A program made the position numbers and the translations under genes. From contig JAGQYM010000005.1 in assembly GCA_020436085.1 (NCBI GenBank), positions 62,001 to 126,000 of the forward strand: a stretch of 64,000 nt of DNA. Reading direction: 5' to 3'. Source of the stretch: Cyclobacteriaceae bacterium. Its GTDB lineage: Bacteria; Bacteroidota; Bacteroidia; Cytophagales; Cyclobacteriaceae. Position 1 is the stretch's first letter. Every line of letters begins with the position of its first letter. Positions 45,501 through 53,909 of the stretch are shown piece by piece. A model generated the notes under the pieces. The model had not been told where the DNA came from. It saw nothing but the letters and a program-made list of their open reading frames with translations, and did no database searches.

Positions 45501-45778
45501 ATAACCCTGATAGTTGCTTCACCCGCGCTCGTAGCATCAGACGAAATGTAACGCATCCCTTGCACACCGTTGATCGCGCGCTCCAAAGGAATGAGCGTAG
45601 AGTTTACCAACACCTCAGCATTCGATCCGGGATAATCCACAAATACGTTTACTGTAGTAGGAGCAATCTCTGGAAACTGCGAGATCGGTAATGTCTTTAT
45701 GGCCAGACCACCGATAAACAGTATGACAACTGAAATAACGATGGCGAATACCGGCCTATGTAATATTCCGCTAAACAT
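42530..45778 (-). CDS. RND multidrug efflux permease (HAE1/AcrB family)
   Basis: A 1082-residue proton-driven inner-membrane pump. The first helix with PVFAIVISVVILFIGGLAI, the porter-domain features and the transmembrane motif ALVLAIGIVVDNAIVVVEAVHA are typical. That motif carries the Asp expected in the proton relay of helix 4. The second half repeats the fold (IMLVGLLGKNAVLIVEFGVQ). A basic C-terminal tail follows. It is encoded between the adaptor (24 bp upstream) and the outer-membrane factor. Hydrophobic drugs or bile-like compounds are the usual substrates, but specificity is not predictable. Confidence 0.95.
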   Translation of the reverse strand: MFSGILHRPVFAIVISVVILFIGGLAIKTLPISQFPEIAPTTVNVFVDYPGSNAEVLVNSTLIPLERAINGVQGMRYISSDATSAGEATIRVIFEPGTDPNLAVVQVKTRVDQVMPLLPELVQREGVIITPIQPSMLMYVNLYSTDEHADEKFLYNYANVNLIPEIQRITGVARAQILGSRIYAMRIWLKPDRMRAYSISSEEVMEAMMEQSILARPGRLGQSSGKQAQSLEYVLAYQDRFNKPEQYEEIIIRANEDGEIIHLKDIADVELGSQFFDIYSNLDGHPSASIVLKQTVGSNASEVIENVKALIAELKGDFPPGMDYKISYDVSNFLDASIEQVLHTLRDAFILVALVVFIFLGDWRSTLIPILAVPVSLVGAFFVIQVFGLSINLITLFALVLAIGIVVDNAIVVVEAVHAKMEEKAMTPYKATQEVMHEISGAIIAITLVMTAVFVPIAFMSGPVGVFYRQFSITMASSIIISGLVALTLTPVLCAIILKSPHSHSKKRNIITRLLDGFNRIFEKVTGKYVALLQRIAGKRALTFLILMGFCLGILYMNGVLPGGFIPGEDQGTIYAIIQTPPGATLERTNQVSRELQEICEEIEGVESVSSLAGYEIMTEGRGSNAGTCLINLKDWSDRKQSVHEIMEELEEKTKDLGAIIEFFEPPAVPGFGSSGGFSMRMLDKTNSTDYHAFEKINNDFMDALRKRKEITGLFTFFAANYPQYELKIDNKIAMQKGVTIANAMENLNILIGSTYEQGFIRFGQFFKVYVQAAPEYRRYPSDLSNLFVKNDHGEMVPYSSFMTVTKRQGPNEITRFNLYNSASIRGQPAPGYTTGDAIAAIREVAKSLPRGYDVAFEDLSYDESRRGSEALYIFIIVLVFVYLVLAAQYESFLLPLAVILSLPVGVFGSFLLLKFMGLANDVYAQVGIIMLVGLLGKNAVLIVEFGVQKHREGMPVLSAAIEGAKVRFRPILMTSFAFVAGLIPLVLASGAGAIGNRTIGGSAMGGMLLGTVFGVIIIPGLYYTFGKMVSGRQLIRDESSESLSEEYVRKREEGTLAKNTRRINAIMRLLRMRSRSRRSNN

Positions 45779-45802
45779 GATTTTTCTTTTTGCTTACAGG
45801 TT

Positions 45803-46882
45803 CTACTCTGTGAAGAGTTCCAGTTGATTGATAGCCTCAGATGGCTTGATAAACTTGAAATCTATCTTGGCGCCATCTCTTGTCTTCCTTAATCCTTCCA
45901 ATAAGATTTGATCGCCTTCTTCCAGACCAGTTACCGCATAAAGGTGTGTGATCTCCGCCTCGATGTCCACCCTCCTTGAATGCACCACACCCTCTTTGTC
46001 CACAACGAAGACAAACTTCTTGTCCAACACTTCAAACGTACACTTCTGAGGAATCAGCATCGCGTTCTTGAGAGGAACCCTGATCAGAATATTTCCGGTT
46101 TCTCCATGTCTTAATAAAGCCTCCGGATTTGGGAAGGTAGCCCTGAATGCAATGTTTCCGGTCTCATTATTAAAGTCAGCTTCAATGGCCGAAACTTTAC
46201 CTTCATGATTAAACAGTTTGTTGTTTGCCATCAGCAAACTCACCTTCATTGTACTATCCTTTTTTACGCGCGTCTTGTATTCAAGATATTCAGCCTCCGG
46301 CACGTTGAAGTATACCCAGATGTGACTGTTGTCTGATAGTTCGGTCAGCAATTCACCCTCGTCCACATAACTTCCCAGTCGCACGTGAAAGCGATCCATG
46401 ATACCATCAAACGGAGCTCTGATTTCAGTAAACCCAAGATGAACTTGAGCTAGCGCTAGTTCAGCTTTAGCCTTGTCCAGTTTGGCTTTGGCAAGTGCCA
46501 GTTCATTGGGCGCCACAATGCTGCTATCAGCCAACACTTTTGTATTTCGATATTCAATTTCTGCAAACTCTGCCTCAGCCTGCGCCTTCTGCATTTCCGC
46601 GCGGTACACCAGCGGCATAATTTGAAACATAAGTTGACCCTTTCTTATCTGCTGACCTTCGTCTACAAATATTTTTTCGAGGTAACCCTTTTCCATGGCT
46701 CTCAACTCAATGTGCTGGATCGAGTGAACCTGGCAAACATATTCACGGTTGGTGACAGTATCTTTTTTCAGTGGGCTTGTAACCATGAATTCAATACTCT
46801 CTTCCCCGCCTTCTTTGTGTGACTCACAGCCTGCATACACCAGCATCGATATTAAGCATGTGATGATGTGAATTTTCTTCAT
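45803..46882 (-). CDS. RND efflux periplasmic adaptor (membrane fusion protein)
   Basis: A 359-residue lipoprotein; the signal ends at Cys 19 in VYAGCES. A short lipoyl-type domain, a helical hairpin (about residues 95-150), a beta-barrel domain and a membrane-proximal domain follow, as in AcrA and MexA. Typical are LRAMEKGYLEKIFVDEGQQI and FTEIRAPFDGIMDRFHVRLG. It is the first gene of the efflux operon, whose promoter should lie between it and 47028. No local regulator gene accompanies it. Confidence 0.92.
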   Translation of the reverse strand: MKKIHIITCLISMLVYAGCESHKEGGEESIEFMVTSPLKKDTVTNREYVCQVHSIQHIELRAMEKGYLEKIFVDEGQQIRKGQLMFQIMPLVYRAEMQKAQAEAEFAEIEYRNTKVLADSSIVAPNELALAKAKLDKAKAELALAQVHLGFTEIRAPFDGIMDRFHVRLGSYVDEGELLTELSDNSHIWVYFNVPEAEYLEYKTRVKKDSTMKVSLLMANNKLFNHEGKVSAIEADFNNETGNIAFRATFPNPEALLRHGETGNILIRVPLKNAMLIPQKCTFEVLDKKFVFVVDKEGVVHSRRVDIEAEITHLYAVTGLEEGDQILLEGLRKTRDGAKIDFKFIKPSEAINQLELFTE

Positions 46883-47027
46883 TAGAATAATTGTCTAAAA
46901 ACGATTAGTAAGATGATTTTAAAAAAGTTGAGAAATTCAAGAGATCAATACTTCTGACTGCCACACTGAGAGCAGGGAAGAGGGCTACCAGACGTTATTC
47001 TCCAGTAGTTTTGGAAGTAGGATCAAA

Positions 47028-47444
47028 TCATATCCTGAACACGCGGAACAGGATATACCATTTAGGGAATGAATCGAGAGAATGGGCCAGCCAATGAAGT
47101 TGGTGGCGACCTTTGCGATAGATCAGAATTAAAGCAAGGGCAAAACTAATCAGGATGAAAAGTTGGCCGAACTGTGAGAATCTCTTTGAAGTCGACTTGT
47201 CGTCACTGTCTTGCTCTTCGTACACCTCAACCGTACCTTCCTTTTTCTGGTCTTTTTTGGCATGATCAGACTCCTTGGAAGTGACTGAAGAGGTATGTTG
47301 GTGGGCAATTACCAATGATGATGCAGGCTTTTTGCCCGTTAGGGAGGCGAAATCGATTTCGGTTGAAGTATTTGCCGCCAGGAATGTCGCTGCTAAGGTG
47401 ATTAAACCCAGCGATAGAAAGAATCTATTTGACAACTTCCTCAT
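47028..47444 (-). CDS. Small exported or membrane protein of unknown function
   Basis: A 138-residue protein with an N-terminal signal (MRKLSNRFFLSLGLITLAAT). A charged, Ser/Lys/Asp-rich middle (KESDHAKKDQKKEGTVEVYE) is followed by one C-terminal hydrophobic segment (FILISFALALILIY) and a basic end. No family is recognised. The frame opens at 47471, but a promoter with TTG-N20-TATGTTTG lies across that first ATG (47452-47482), so ATG 47444 is preferred. The transcript would then be almost leaderless. Confidence 0.65.
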   Translation of the reverse strand: MRKLSNRFFLSLGLITLAATFLAANTSTEIDFASLTGKKPASSLVIAHQHTSSVTSKESDHAKKDQKKEGTVEVYEEQDSDDKSTSKRFSQFGQLFILISFALALILIYRKGRHQLHWLAHSLDSFPKWYILFRVFRI

Positions 47445-47451
47445 TGGGGCG

Positions 47452-47482
47452 CAAACATATATAAACTTCATTTTCCAGACAA
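47452..47482 (-). promoter_or_regulatory. Predicted promoter overlapping the upstream start of the 47028 gene
   Basis: On the minus strand, TTG (47482-47480), 20 bases and TATGTTTG (47459-47452) match the Bacteroidota consensus. The first in-frame ATG (47471) lies inside this promoter, which favours the second ATG. Confidence 0.5.
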
Positions 47483-47723
47483 GGCATATTGTGCCTGTAT
47501 AAGACAGCGGTTGGGGCTATTCCAATTGTTTTGTGGTGCTTTTGTCGAAGACTGATCTGAATACATCAACCTGGATAGGTGTAACCTATGCGCTGTTTAA
47601 CATCTTCGGAGAAAAAAGGTTGCAATACGCTGAAGAAAATTCACCAACAGAGATAGGCGTACATTAATGGTAGATCACCAGCAATAGGGATATTGTTAGT
47701 AGCCATCAAATTTCACCTTTGAA

Positions 47724-48872
47724 TCAAGGTCGCTTCTGCTCCGTTTGGGGGTGAAAGGTGCGCCAGCTGTGCCAAAACTCCTGGTAGGCCGGCACTCGTT
47801 TTAGGTCAGATACGCTGTCGGCCAAAGACCGACCACTAAGATCGAAAGCTTTACTATCAAGAAAGATAGTATCATTTGAGAGTCTGGCAGGTTCCGAACC
47901 ATTTTGTTCAAAAACACCAAAACTTTGACCGTCAGAAGAAAGCACCACCAGCAGCGACTTGTTTGCAAAGGTGTCCTCGATTAAACCCTTTGCCTTCAAA
48001 GCATTCCAGTCATATGCTTTGGCCTTACCGCCAATATCAACACCTACCACCCATGACTTATCCAGCCACGAAAGCGTATCCGTGCGCGTAAGGTCACCTT
48101 CACTTTTTCCCCTTTCAAAACGAGCAAGCGAATCGTAGCTATCCATAAACTCCGTGTCTGCCTGCATTACCAGAGCCTGAGGATAAAGCTCAAAGAGTTT
48201 TCCAACCGTCAACTGCGTAGTCTCAATTTCCTCGAGCATGGTGCCTTTCAATTTTCCGGTAATCGCTTCTCCATTGGCCTGCCGCCACCAGCTTCCCGTT
48301 CTGCTATCCTCAAGCATGGCATTAAAGTGATCCATTCCCACAAGCCTGAAATGCTCAATCTCACCATTCACATAAGGCTCAAATGCCCTCCCGGTTCTGC
48401 ACACGTTGCAGTAAGTGACCAGCACAGGTTGGCTTCCAATAGTATCCTGCACTTTATGATGATAGGCGATAAACTGAATAGGATAGGCTTTTACCTCGTT
48501 GGCAATCTTCACCGAAAGCACAAGGCTCGTGTCGCCAAGTTCATTTCCAGACTGAGGTTTGAATACAAGATTGGTCGGCTCCAAAAACATATGATCGGCC
48601 GTCATCTTGAAATTGAAATTGTAGATGATGAAAAGACACACCGCAGCAGTGATGGCCGGCCACAACTTCTTCTCCGATTGAAATGCCTTCATAGCGCCAG
48701 CAAGAGCAAGCGTAGTTAGAATAATTCGAAAGTGCCAGCGATAAGTATGAAGGAAGTAGGCAAAGTCAATAGAATTCATTCGCTGACTTCCCGGAAACGG
48801 CATGATGAAATACACTTTCAGGATCTCAAAAAGAGTTAAGCCGATGATTCCAATATAGAATAGTTTTTTCAT
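47724..48872 (-). CDS. DUF3179 domain membrane protein
   Basis: A 382-residue protein with two or three N-terminal membrane segments (to about residue 90) and a DUF3179 domain. The recognisable parts are EVKAYPIQFIAYHHKVQD, VTYCNVCRTGRAFEP (two conserved Cys) and DSRTGSWWRQANGEAITG. The function of DUF3179 is unknown; its conserved Cys pair and Trp/Gly motifs suggest an enzymatic or metal site in the periplasm. It is divergent from the response-regulator gene at 48979. The gap of 279 bp after it (47445-47723) holds the promoter of the 47028 gene and no supported gene. Confidence 0.85.
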   Translation of the reverse strand: MKKLFYIGIIGLTLFEILKVYFIMPFPGSQRMNSIDFAYFLHTYRWHFRIILTTLALAGAMKAFQSEKKLWPAITAAVCLFIIYNFNFKMTADHMFLEPTNLVFKPQSGNELGDTSLVLSVKIANEVKAYPIQFIAYHHKVQDTIGSQPVLVTYCNVCRTGRAFEPYVNGEIEHFRLVGMDHFNAMLEDSRTGSWWRQANGEAITGKLKGTMLEEIETTQLTVGKLFELYPQALVMQADTEFMDSYDSLARFERGKSEGDLTRTDTLSWLDKSWVVGVDIGGKAKAYDWNALKAKGLIEDTFANKSLLVVLSSDGQSFGVFEQNGSEPARLSNDTIFLDSKAFDLSGRSLADSVSDLKRVPAYQEFWHSWRTFHPQTEQKRP

Positions 48873-48978
48873 GTGAGAACTTTATCTCTAAAGGAGCAAG
48901 TTAGAGACCCGTGCGAGGAATACCAATTCATATCTTATTTAGCCAAAAATGCCTTAATTCGCATCCGAAGGTAATTGA

Positions 48979-49650
48979 ATGAAAGTACTCCTGGTTGAAG
49001 ACGAAGAAAAGGTATCCTCCTTTATAAAGAGGGGGCTCGAAGAGAATGGTATGCAGGTCACCCAGGCATTTGACGGCCTTTCCGGTTTGAAGATGGCACA
49101 ACGCAATAAGTTTGATGTCGTCATTCTCGACATCATCATGCCTGAAATGAACGGCCTCGAAGTGTGTCGCCAACTCAAACAGCAATTCGGATCCGACATC
49201 TCCATTTTAATGCTCACAGCCTCCGGCACCACAGATGATATTGTCGAAGGATTAAATACCGGAGCAGATGATTATCTCACCAAGCCATTTAAACTTCGTG
49301 AACTTCATGCACGCGTGATGGCCCTCGGCAGACGCAAGTCCGCAAGCGGACAAGTCCTGAAAGTGCAGGAGCTGGCGATGAACCGCGAAACAAAAGACGT
49401 AACCAGAGAAGGGAAAGTGATATCCCTCACTGCTCGTGAATACCGGCTGCTAGAGTACCTCATGCTGAATAAAAACAAAGTGGTGTCAAGAATCGATATC
49501 CTTGAGAATGTATGGGATGTCAATCACGACCTGGGTACCAACGTAGTCGAAGTCTATATAAACTACCTACGAAAAAAGATTGATCATGGATTTGATAACC
49601 AACTCATTAAAACAGTAGTGGGTATGGGATATACATTGAAGGAGTCCTGA
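48979..49650 (+). CDS. OmpR-family response regulator
   Basis: A 223-residue regulator. The receiver domain has the acidic pair in VEDEE, phospho-acceptor Asp 51 in VVILDIIMPEMNG and the Lys in YLTKPFKLREL. A winged-helix DNA-binding domain (about residues 125-220) follows, with SLTAREYRLLEYLMLNKNKV and VEVYINYLRKKID. It has CusR/QseB-type architecture. It overlaps the sensor kinase gene by one base (TGATG), so the pair is translationally coupled. Confidence 0.95.
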   Translation: MKVLLVEDEEKVSSFIKRGLEENGMQVTQAFDGLSGLKMAQRNKFDVVILDIIMPEMNGLEVCRQLKQQFGSDISILMLTASGTTDDIVEGLNTGADDYLTKPFKLRELHARVMALGRRKSASGQVLKVQELAMNRETKDVTREGKVISLTAREYRLLEYLMLNKNKVVSRIDILENVWDVNHDLGTNVVEVYINYLRKKIDHGFDNQLIKTVVGMGYTLKES

Positions 49651-51011
49651 TGTCATTTACAATGAAGCTTCGCGAACGCCTTTCCCTTTCTTTTAGTATC
49701 GTGGCCTCACTCACGTTGCTGTTCTTCGGCTTTGCCATGTTCTTCTTCTTTTCACAGTATCGTAAGAATGAATTCAACAACAGACTAAAGCAACGAGTGG
49801 AGGTAACAGAGAAGATGTTTCTCGAGCGAGAGAATTTCTCCGATCAGGCCTTCCGCACAATACAGGAACAATTTTTAAATAAACTACCAGAGGAAACAGA
49901 GGAGGTAGTAGAGTTGACCCAAGACTTCAGAAGCCAGCTAGTGTTAGAGTACCCCGAATCGTTTCTGGAAAATGTTACCAACAACGAAGAAGCATTCTTT
50001 GAAAGAAATGATAGACAGGGATCGGGAAAAGTATTTCACGTGGGCGGAAAAGACTACCTGGTACTGCTCACCGCGAAAGATGACATTGGAGTGCGACTCA
50101 TGGATCATTTCCTTACCATCATTTTTATTGGTCTTGCCATCTGTATCATCGCGATGGTACTCGTAAGCTATTTTGTATCAGGGTGGATCTTGAATCCCAT
50201 CGTTCAAAAAATTAGCCAGGCAAATTCAATCAGCGCCACCAATCTTCACGAGCGACTTAATGTAGGTAATGCCGAAGACGAAATGGGTCAACTGGCAATT
50301 GCATTCAACAATTTACTTGACCGGGTAGCCGAAGCCTTCGACACGCAAAGGTCTTTTATCGATAGTGCATCTCACGAAATCCGAAACCCGCTCACCACCA
50401 TTATCGGTGAGGCTGAATTTGCGTTGCAACGTGAACGTACACAAGAAGAGTACATCCACTCACTCAGTTCAATCTCAGAAGAAGCCGACCGACTAAATAC
50501 ACTCGTCAACAGCCTGCTCAAGTTGTCAGGGATAAATACACGGAAAGCGAGTTACCCCGAAGAGGTATTTTCGATTGCCAATGTCCTGGAATCTTCTATC
50601 AACAAGCTTCACTCTCTAAATCCTGATCAGAAGGTTATCGTTTCTGGAACCGAACTGCAATTGAAAGCAAAAGGAAATATCCATCTGATGGAAACAGCAT
50701 TCATCAACCTGTTGGATAACGCCTGCAAATTCTCATTTAATAAACCCGTAGAGGTCAACGTTACTGACGGTCCCGATAATAACTTTACTGTTATCATTAA
50801 AGATCAAGGGATTGGAATTCCACCTGAAGATATTCCGAAAGTAACACAGCCATTTCACCGCGCACACAATGCCCGCAAGATTACCGGCATTGGTATCGGG
50901 ATTCCTCTGACAGCCAAGATCATAGAGCTTCATAATGGCATGTTGGAATTTGACTCTGAATTGAGCGTGGGTACCGAAGTGAAGGTAATGCTGCCAAAAT
51001 CTGCCTTTTGA
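49650..51011 (+). CDS. Sensor histidine kinase, HAMP type
   Basis: A 453-residue kinase with two membrane helices (about residues 11-35 and 154-180) enclosing a periplasmic sensor domain of about 115 residues. HAMP follows (about 180-235), then HisKA with His 242 in IDSASHEIRNPL, and HATPase with the N box FINLLDNACKFS and G-box DQGIGIPPEDI and GIGIGIPLTAKII. It works with the overlapping OmpR-type regulator. The RND operon lies about 2 kb away on the other strand and is a plausible but unproven target, as is the SulP gene downstream. Confidence 0.94.
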   Translation: MSFTMKLRERLSLSFSIVASLTLLFFGFAMFFFFSQYRKNEFNNRLKQRVEVTEKMFLERENFSDQAFRTIQEQFLNKLPEETEEVVELTQDFRSQLVLEYPESFLENVTNNEEAFFERNDRQGSGKVFHVGGKDYLVLLTAKDDIGVRLMDHFLTIIFIGLAICIIAMVLVSYFVSGWILNPIVQKISQANSISATNLHERLNVGNAEDEMGQLAIAFNNLLDRVAEAFDTQRSFIDSASHEIRNPLTTIIGEAEFALQRERTQEEYIHSLSSISEEADRLNTLVNSLLKLSGINTRKASYPEEVFSIANVLESSINKLHSLNPDQKVIVSGTELQLKAKGNIHLMETAFINLLDNACKFSFNKPVEVNVTDGPDNNFTVIIKDQGIGIPPEDIPKVTQPFHRAHNARKITGIGIGIPLTAKIIELHNGMLEFDSELSVGTEVKVMLPKSAF

Positions 51012-51098
51012 GGCTGTCTCTCTAATCTCATTCTAATCTTGTTCTTATTTGAGTCTAATAACCTCGGTGTACTCTTGTAGCTTCTAAACAAGCGTACA

Positions 51099-52703
51099 AT
51101 GAGCGAAGCGAATAAGTCCACAGGTTTTTTCTCCCATCTTAAAAATGACTTACCAGCCAGTGTGGTGGTGTTCTTTGTGGCGTTGCCGCTCTGTTTGGGG
51201 ATAGCCCTGGCCAGCGGTGCTCCGCTCTTTTCCGGCATCATTGCTGGTGTTGTAGGAGGTATCGTAGTGGGGTTGCTCAGTAACTCATCTCTTGGTGTTA
51301 GTGGTCCCGCAGCCGGTCTTACCGTCATCGTCCTCAGCTCAATCGAACAACTTGGAACCTTCGAGGCTTTTCTGCTTGCAGTTGTCATCGCGGGTATTTT
51401 TCAAATCATTCTTGGTGTTTTGAAAGCTGGAATTATCGGATACTACTTCCCTTCGTCAGTCATCAAAGGCATGCTTACTGCCATAGGTGTAATCATCATA
51501 CTCAAGCAGATACCCCACGCTTTTGGTTATGATGCAGACTACGAGGGCGACCTGTCATTTCTGCAAGCTGACGGTGAAAACTCTTTCTCCGAATTGGTCG
51601 CTATGCTTGATGCTGTATCTCCAGGCGCCATCTTTATCTCTTTGATTTCTATGGCAATCCTGTTGCTATGGGATATCGTGCTTTCGAAAAAGCATCAGTT
51701 CTTCAAGTTGATCCAGGGGCCACTGGTAGCTGTGGTGATTGGTATCGTCTATCAAATCATGATGAGCAACATGTTCCCCGAGCTTGCCATTGAGGAGAAG
51801 CATTTGGTAAGTGTACCAGTAGCTGATAATGTGACACAGTTTTTAGGGCAATTTCGATCGCCTGATTTCGGTATGATCATGAACTCACAAATCTGGATCG
51901 TTGCATTGACCATCGCCATTGTGGCCAGCCTTGAGTCTTTGCTTTCCGTGGAGGCCACAGATAACCTTGATCCCCACAAAAGGGTAACCGATACTAACCG
52001 TGAGTTGATAGCTCAAGGTTCCGGCAATCTGGTTTCGGGACTGATTGGCGGATTGCCTGTTACTCAGGTGATTATCAGAAGTACGGTAAATATCCAGTCT
52101 GGCGGAAAGACAAAGGCGTCTGCTGTTATTCATGGTGTTTTTCTTTTGATCTGTGTTGCAGTTATACCCTACGTTTTGAACATGATTCCCCTGGCTGTTC
52201 TTGCTTCAGTTCTTTTGGTGGTAGGCTTCAAATTGGTTAACCCCGATAACATCAAAGCCCTTTACAAAAAAGGATGGGGTCAGTTTCTGCCATTTGCTTT
52301 TACCGTAGTCGGAGTAGTGATGACTGATTTGCTGATGGGTATTCTTATGGGATTGTCAGTTTCGATAGTCATTATTCTTAGAAGAAGCCTTCAGAATTCC
52401 CACTTCCTCAACATGGAGAATCATGAAGGGAACAATCACATCAAGATGACCCTTGCGGAAGAAGTTTATTTTATGAACAAAGGAGCAATTTTAAGCGAGC
52501 TCAACAAAGTACCTGACAACAGCCAGTTGACGATCGATATGAGCCGATCTGTGAGCATCGATTACGATGTCCTCGAGATCATCAACAATTTCAAAGAGAC
52601 GGCAAAGTCGAAAAATATTTCATTGACGGTGATCGAAGGTAATCCAAAACAAAAAGGGGAAGATAAAAAGCCAGTGAAAAAACTCCTTCAGGAGACAGCT
52701 TAA
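51099..52703 (+). CDS. SulP-family anion transporter with STAS domain
   Basis: A 534-residue inner-membrane transporter. The SulP core has about 10-14 hydrophobic segments, with the start HLKNDLPASVVVFFVALPLC, VSGPAAGLTVIVLSSI and TNRELIAQGSGNLVSGLIGG. A C-terminal STAS domain (about residues 425-515) follows. SulP proteins carry sulfate, bicarbonate or other anions. No carbonic anhydrase is adjacent, so the anion is open. The two-component system ends 87 bp upstream, and a Usp gene follows 9 bp downstream. Confidence 0.9.
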   Translation: MSEANKSTGFFSHLKNDLPASVVVFFVALPLCLGIALASGAPLFSGIIAGVVGGIVVGLLSNSSLGVSGPAAGLTVIVLSSIEQLGTFEAFLLAVVIAGIFQIILGVLKAGIIGYYFPSSVIKGMLTAIGVIIILKQIPHAFGYDADYEGDLSFLQADGENSFSELVAMLDAVSPGAIFISLISMAILLLWDIVLSKKHQFFKLIQGPLVAVVIGIVYQIMMSNMFPELAIEEKHLVSVPVADNVTQFLGQFRSPDFGMIMNSQIWIVALTIAIVASLESLLSVEATDNLDPHKRVTDTNRELIAQGSGNLVSGLIGGLPVTQVIIRSTVNIQSGGKTKASAVIHGVFLLICVAVIPYVLNMIPLAVLASVLLVVGFKLVNPDNIKALYKKGWGQFLPFAFTVVGVVMTDLLMGILMGLSVSIVIILRRSLQNSHFLNMENHEGNNHIKMTLAEEVYFMNKGAILSELNKVPDNSQLTIDMSRSVSIDYDVLEIINNFKETAKSKNISLTVIEGNPKQKGEDKKPVKKLLQETA

Positions 52704-52712
52704 CTTTTCACA

Positions 52713-53561
52713 ATGATAAGGAACAGAGTTCATCAGGCAGGAGAAGTGAGGGACACACGGTCGGCTACCGTAGGTTCACTTAGTTTCCTGGTTCCTGTTG
52801 ACTTTACTGACCGTTCCTACAATGCCCTTGCCTATGCCCTGCAGTTAGCAAAAATGTGCAACGGATCTCTCGAGTTGTCCCCTATGGCTGAGGATGTTCC
52901 ATTGCCGCAATCCGAAAGCCCCCTCACGTTGCGACATGCATTGACAGCAGGTGAGTCGCAGATGAATAGGAAAATTGAGTCGTTGAAAGAGATAATTAGA
53001 GATAATGGGGTCGAGGTTTCTTCCAGTGAAATACAATATGGTGCGATAGCGTCAGCGTTAGCTGACCAGTTATCCATCACTCGATCGGATGTCGTTGTGG
53101 TAGGAGGTGGTACAACCTCGGGCGTATTTGCCAGAGTGGCGACTGAGGCGAAAATCGCTTTGTTGGTTGTGCCACCCACCCTCCAGGCCAGCGTGCCACA
53201 CAAAGTGCTGTTACTCAGAGACGAAAGTGCAGTGAAGGAGGAGAGCCTCAGACCCTTGTTCTCGATTGTCCACAACGGCTCCAGGCAGCTGAGGGTGGTC
53301 GGTAAGAAAACGGGGAGTTTGAAGAAGATGATCTTTAAATACCTCCTTCCTGTTGATGAGTTCGAGATCGGAATCAATCGAAGTTTTGATGTGCAGTCTA
53401 CATTGACTGACGATGTTGAAGCTTATCTGCAAAAAGAAAAACCTGACATGATCTGTCGCATCGTACGATCGCCTTCTCTTTGGCAGCGTATAATCTGGCC
53501 TTGGCGTGACACTATCATCTCTAGCAGGATAGAGGTGCCTACCTTGTTCATTACAGACTAG
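52713..53561 (+). CDS. Universal stress protein family, two-domain
   Basis: A 282-residue protein with a UspA-like first half: FLVPVDFTDRSYNALAYALQLA and SDVVVVGGGTTSGVFARVATE, followed by LLVVPP, correspond to the nucleotide-binding fold. The second half repeats the fold less clearly. The ATP-binding GxxG(S/T) signature is altered, so ATP binding is uncertain. It follows the SulP gene after nine bases, an arrangement seen in other bacteria where a Usp is encoded with an anion transporter, probably to regulate it. Confidence 0.8.
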   Translation: MIRNRVHQAGEVRDTRSATVGSLSFLVPVDFTDRSYNALAYALQLAKMCNGSLELSPMAEDVPLPQSESPLTLRHALTAGESQMNRKIESLKEIIRDNGVEVSSSEIQYGAIASALADQLSITRSDVVVVGGGTTSGVFARVATEAKIALLVVPPTLQASVPHKVLLLRDESAVKEESLRPLFSIVHNGSRQLRVVGKKTGSLKKMIFKYLLPVDEFEIGINRSFDVQSTLTDDVEAYLQKEKPDMICRIVRSPSLWQRIIWPWRDTIISSRIEVPTLFITD

Positions 53562-53574
53562 GGCAAATACAAAA

Positions 53575-53625
53575 GAGTGTAGCCTTCCGCAATCATTCCT
53601 GGAATGTTTGAGAAAAGCTACACTC
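53575..53625. repeat. Inverted repeat after the Usp gene
   Basis: The 9-base arms GAGTGTAGC (53575-53583) and GCTACACTC (53617-53625) are perfect. The 33-base spacer contains a second dyad, CATTCC-T-GGAATG. It may be a terminator-like or regulatory structure of the SulP/Usp operon, but it has no T run. Confidence 0.4.
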
Positions 53626-53678
53626 ATGGGCATGTTTTACGGTTTCACATGCCTAAAAGCTTGCTAGTAAAGTCCTTC

Positions 53679-53909
53679 TTATTTCTTGAAAGGCTTACCT
53701 TTTCCGAGGACCATCCAGTCTACGGAAACGTCTTTGAAAAACTTACAAAGTTTTACGATAGTGGACAGTTTCGGCTCCGTGTCGCCACGAAGAAAACTTC
53801 CGGTTTGTCCATGATACAATCCCGCTTTGGCATCAAGTGTCATCACGCGGATCTCGTAGTGGTCTAGTAGAAATGCTAGACGGTCTCTAAATGTGTTCTT
53901 TTTTGACAT
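53679..53909 (-). CDS. XRE-family helix-turn-helix regulator
   Basis: A 76-residue single-domain DNA-binding protein. The helix-turn-helix region is FRDRLAFLLDHYEIRVMTLD (helices 1-2), then HGQTGSFLRGDTEPKLSTIV (recognition helix), followed by LCKFFKDVSVDWMVLGKGKP, the normal end of this family. It is likely a local transcription factor. It is convergent with the SulP/Usp operon. A possible small frame lies just upstream on the same strand. Confidence 0.8.
   Translation of the reverse strand: MSKKNTFRDRLAFLLDHYEIRVMTLDAKAGLYHGQTGSFLRGDTEPKLSTIVKLCKFFKDVSVDWMVLGKGKPFKK

Noticed and set aside
47517-47665. Protein-like frame between the 47028 gene and the DUF3179 gene
   Set aside because: It reads with some protein character but has no ATG and no recognised family; a decayed remnant is possible but not supported.
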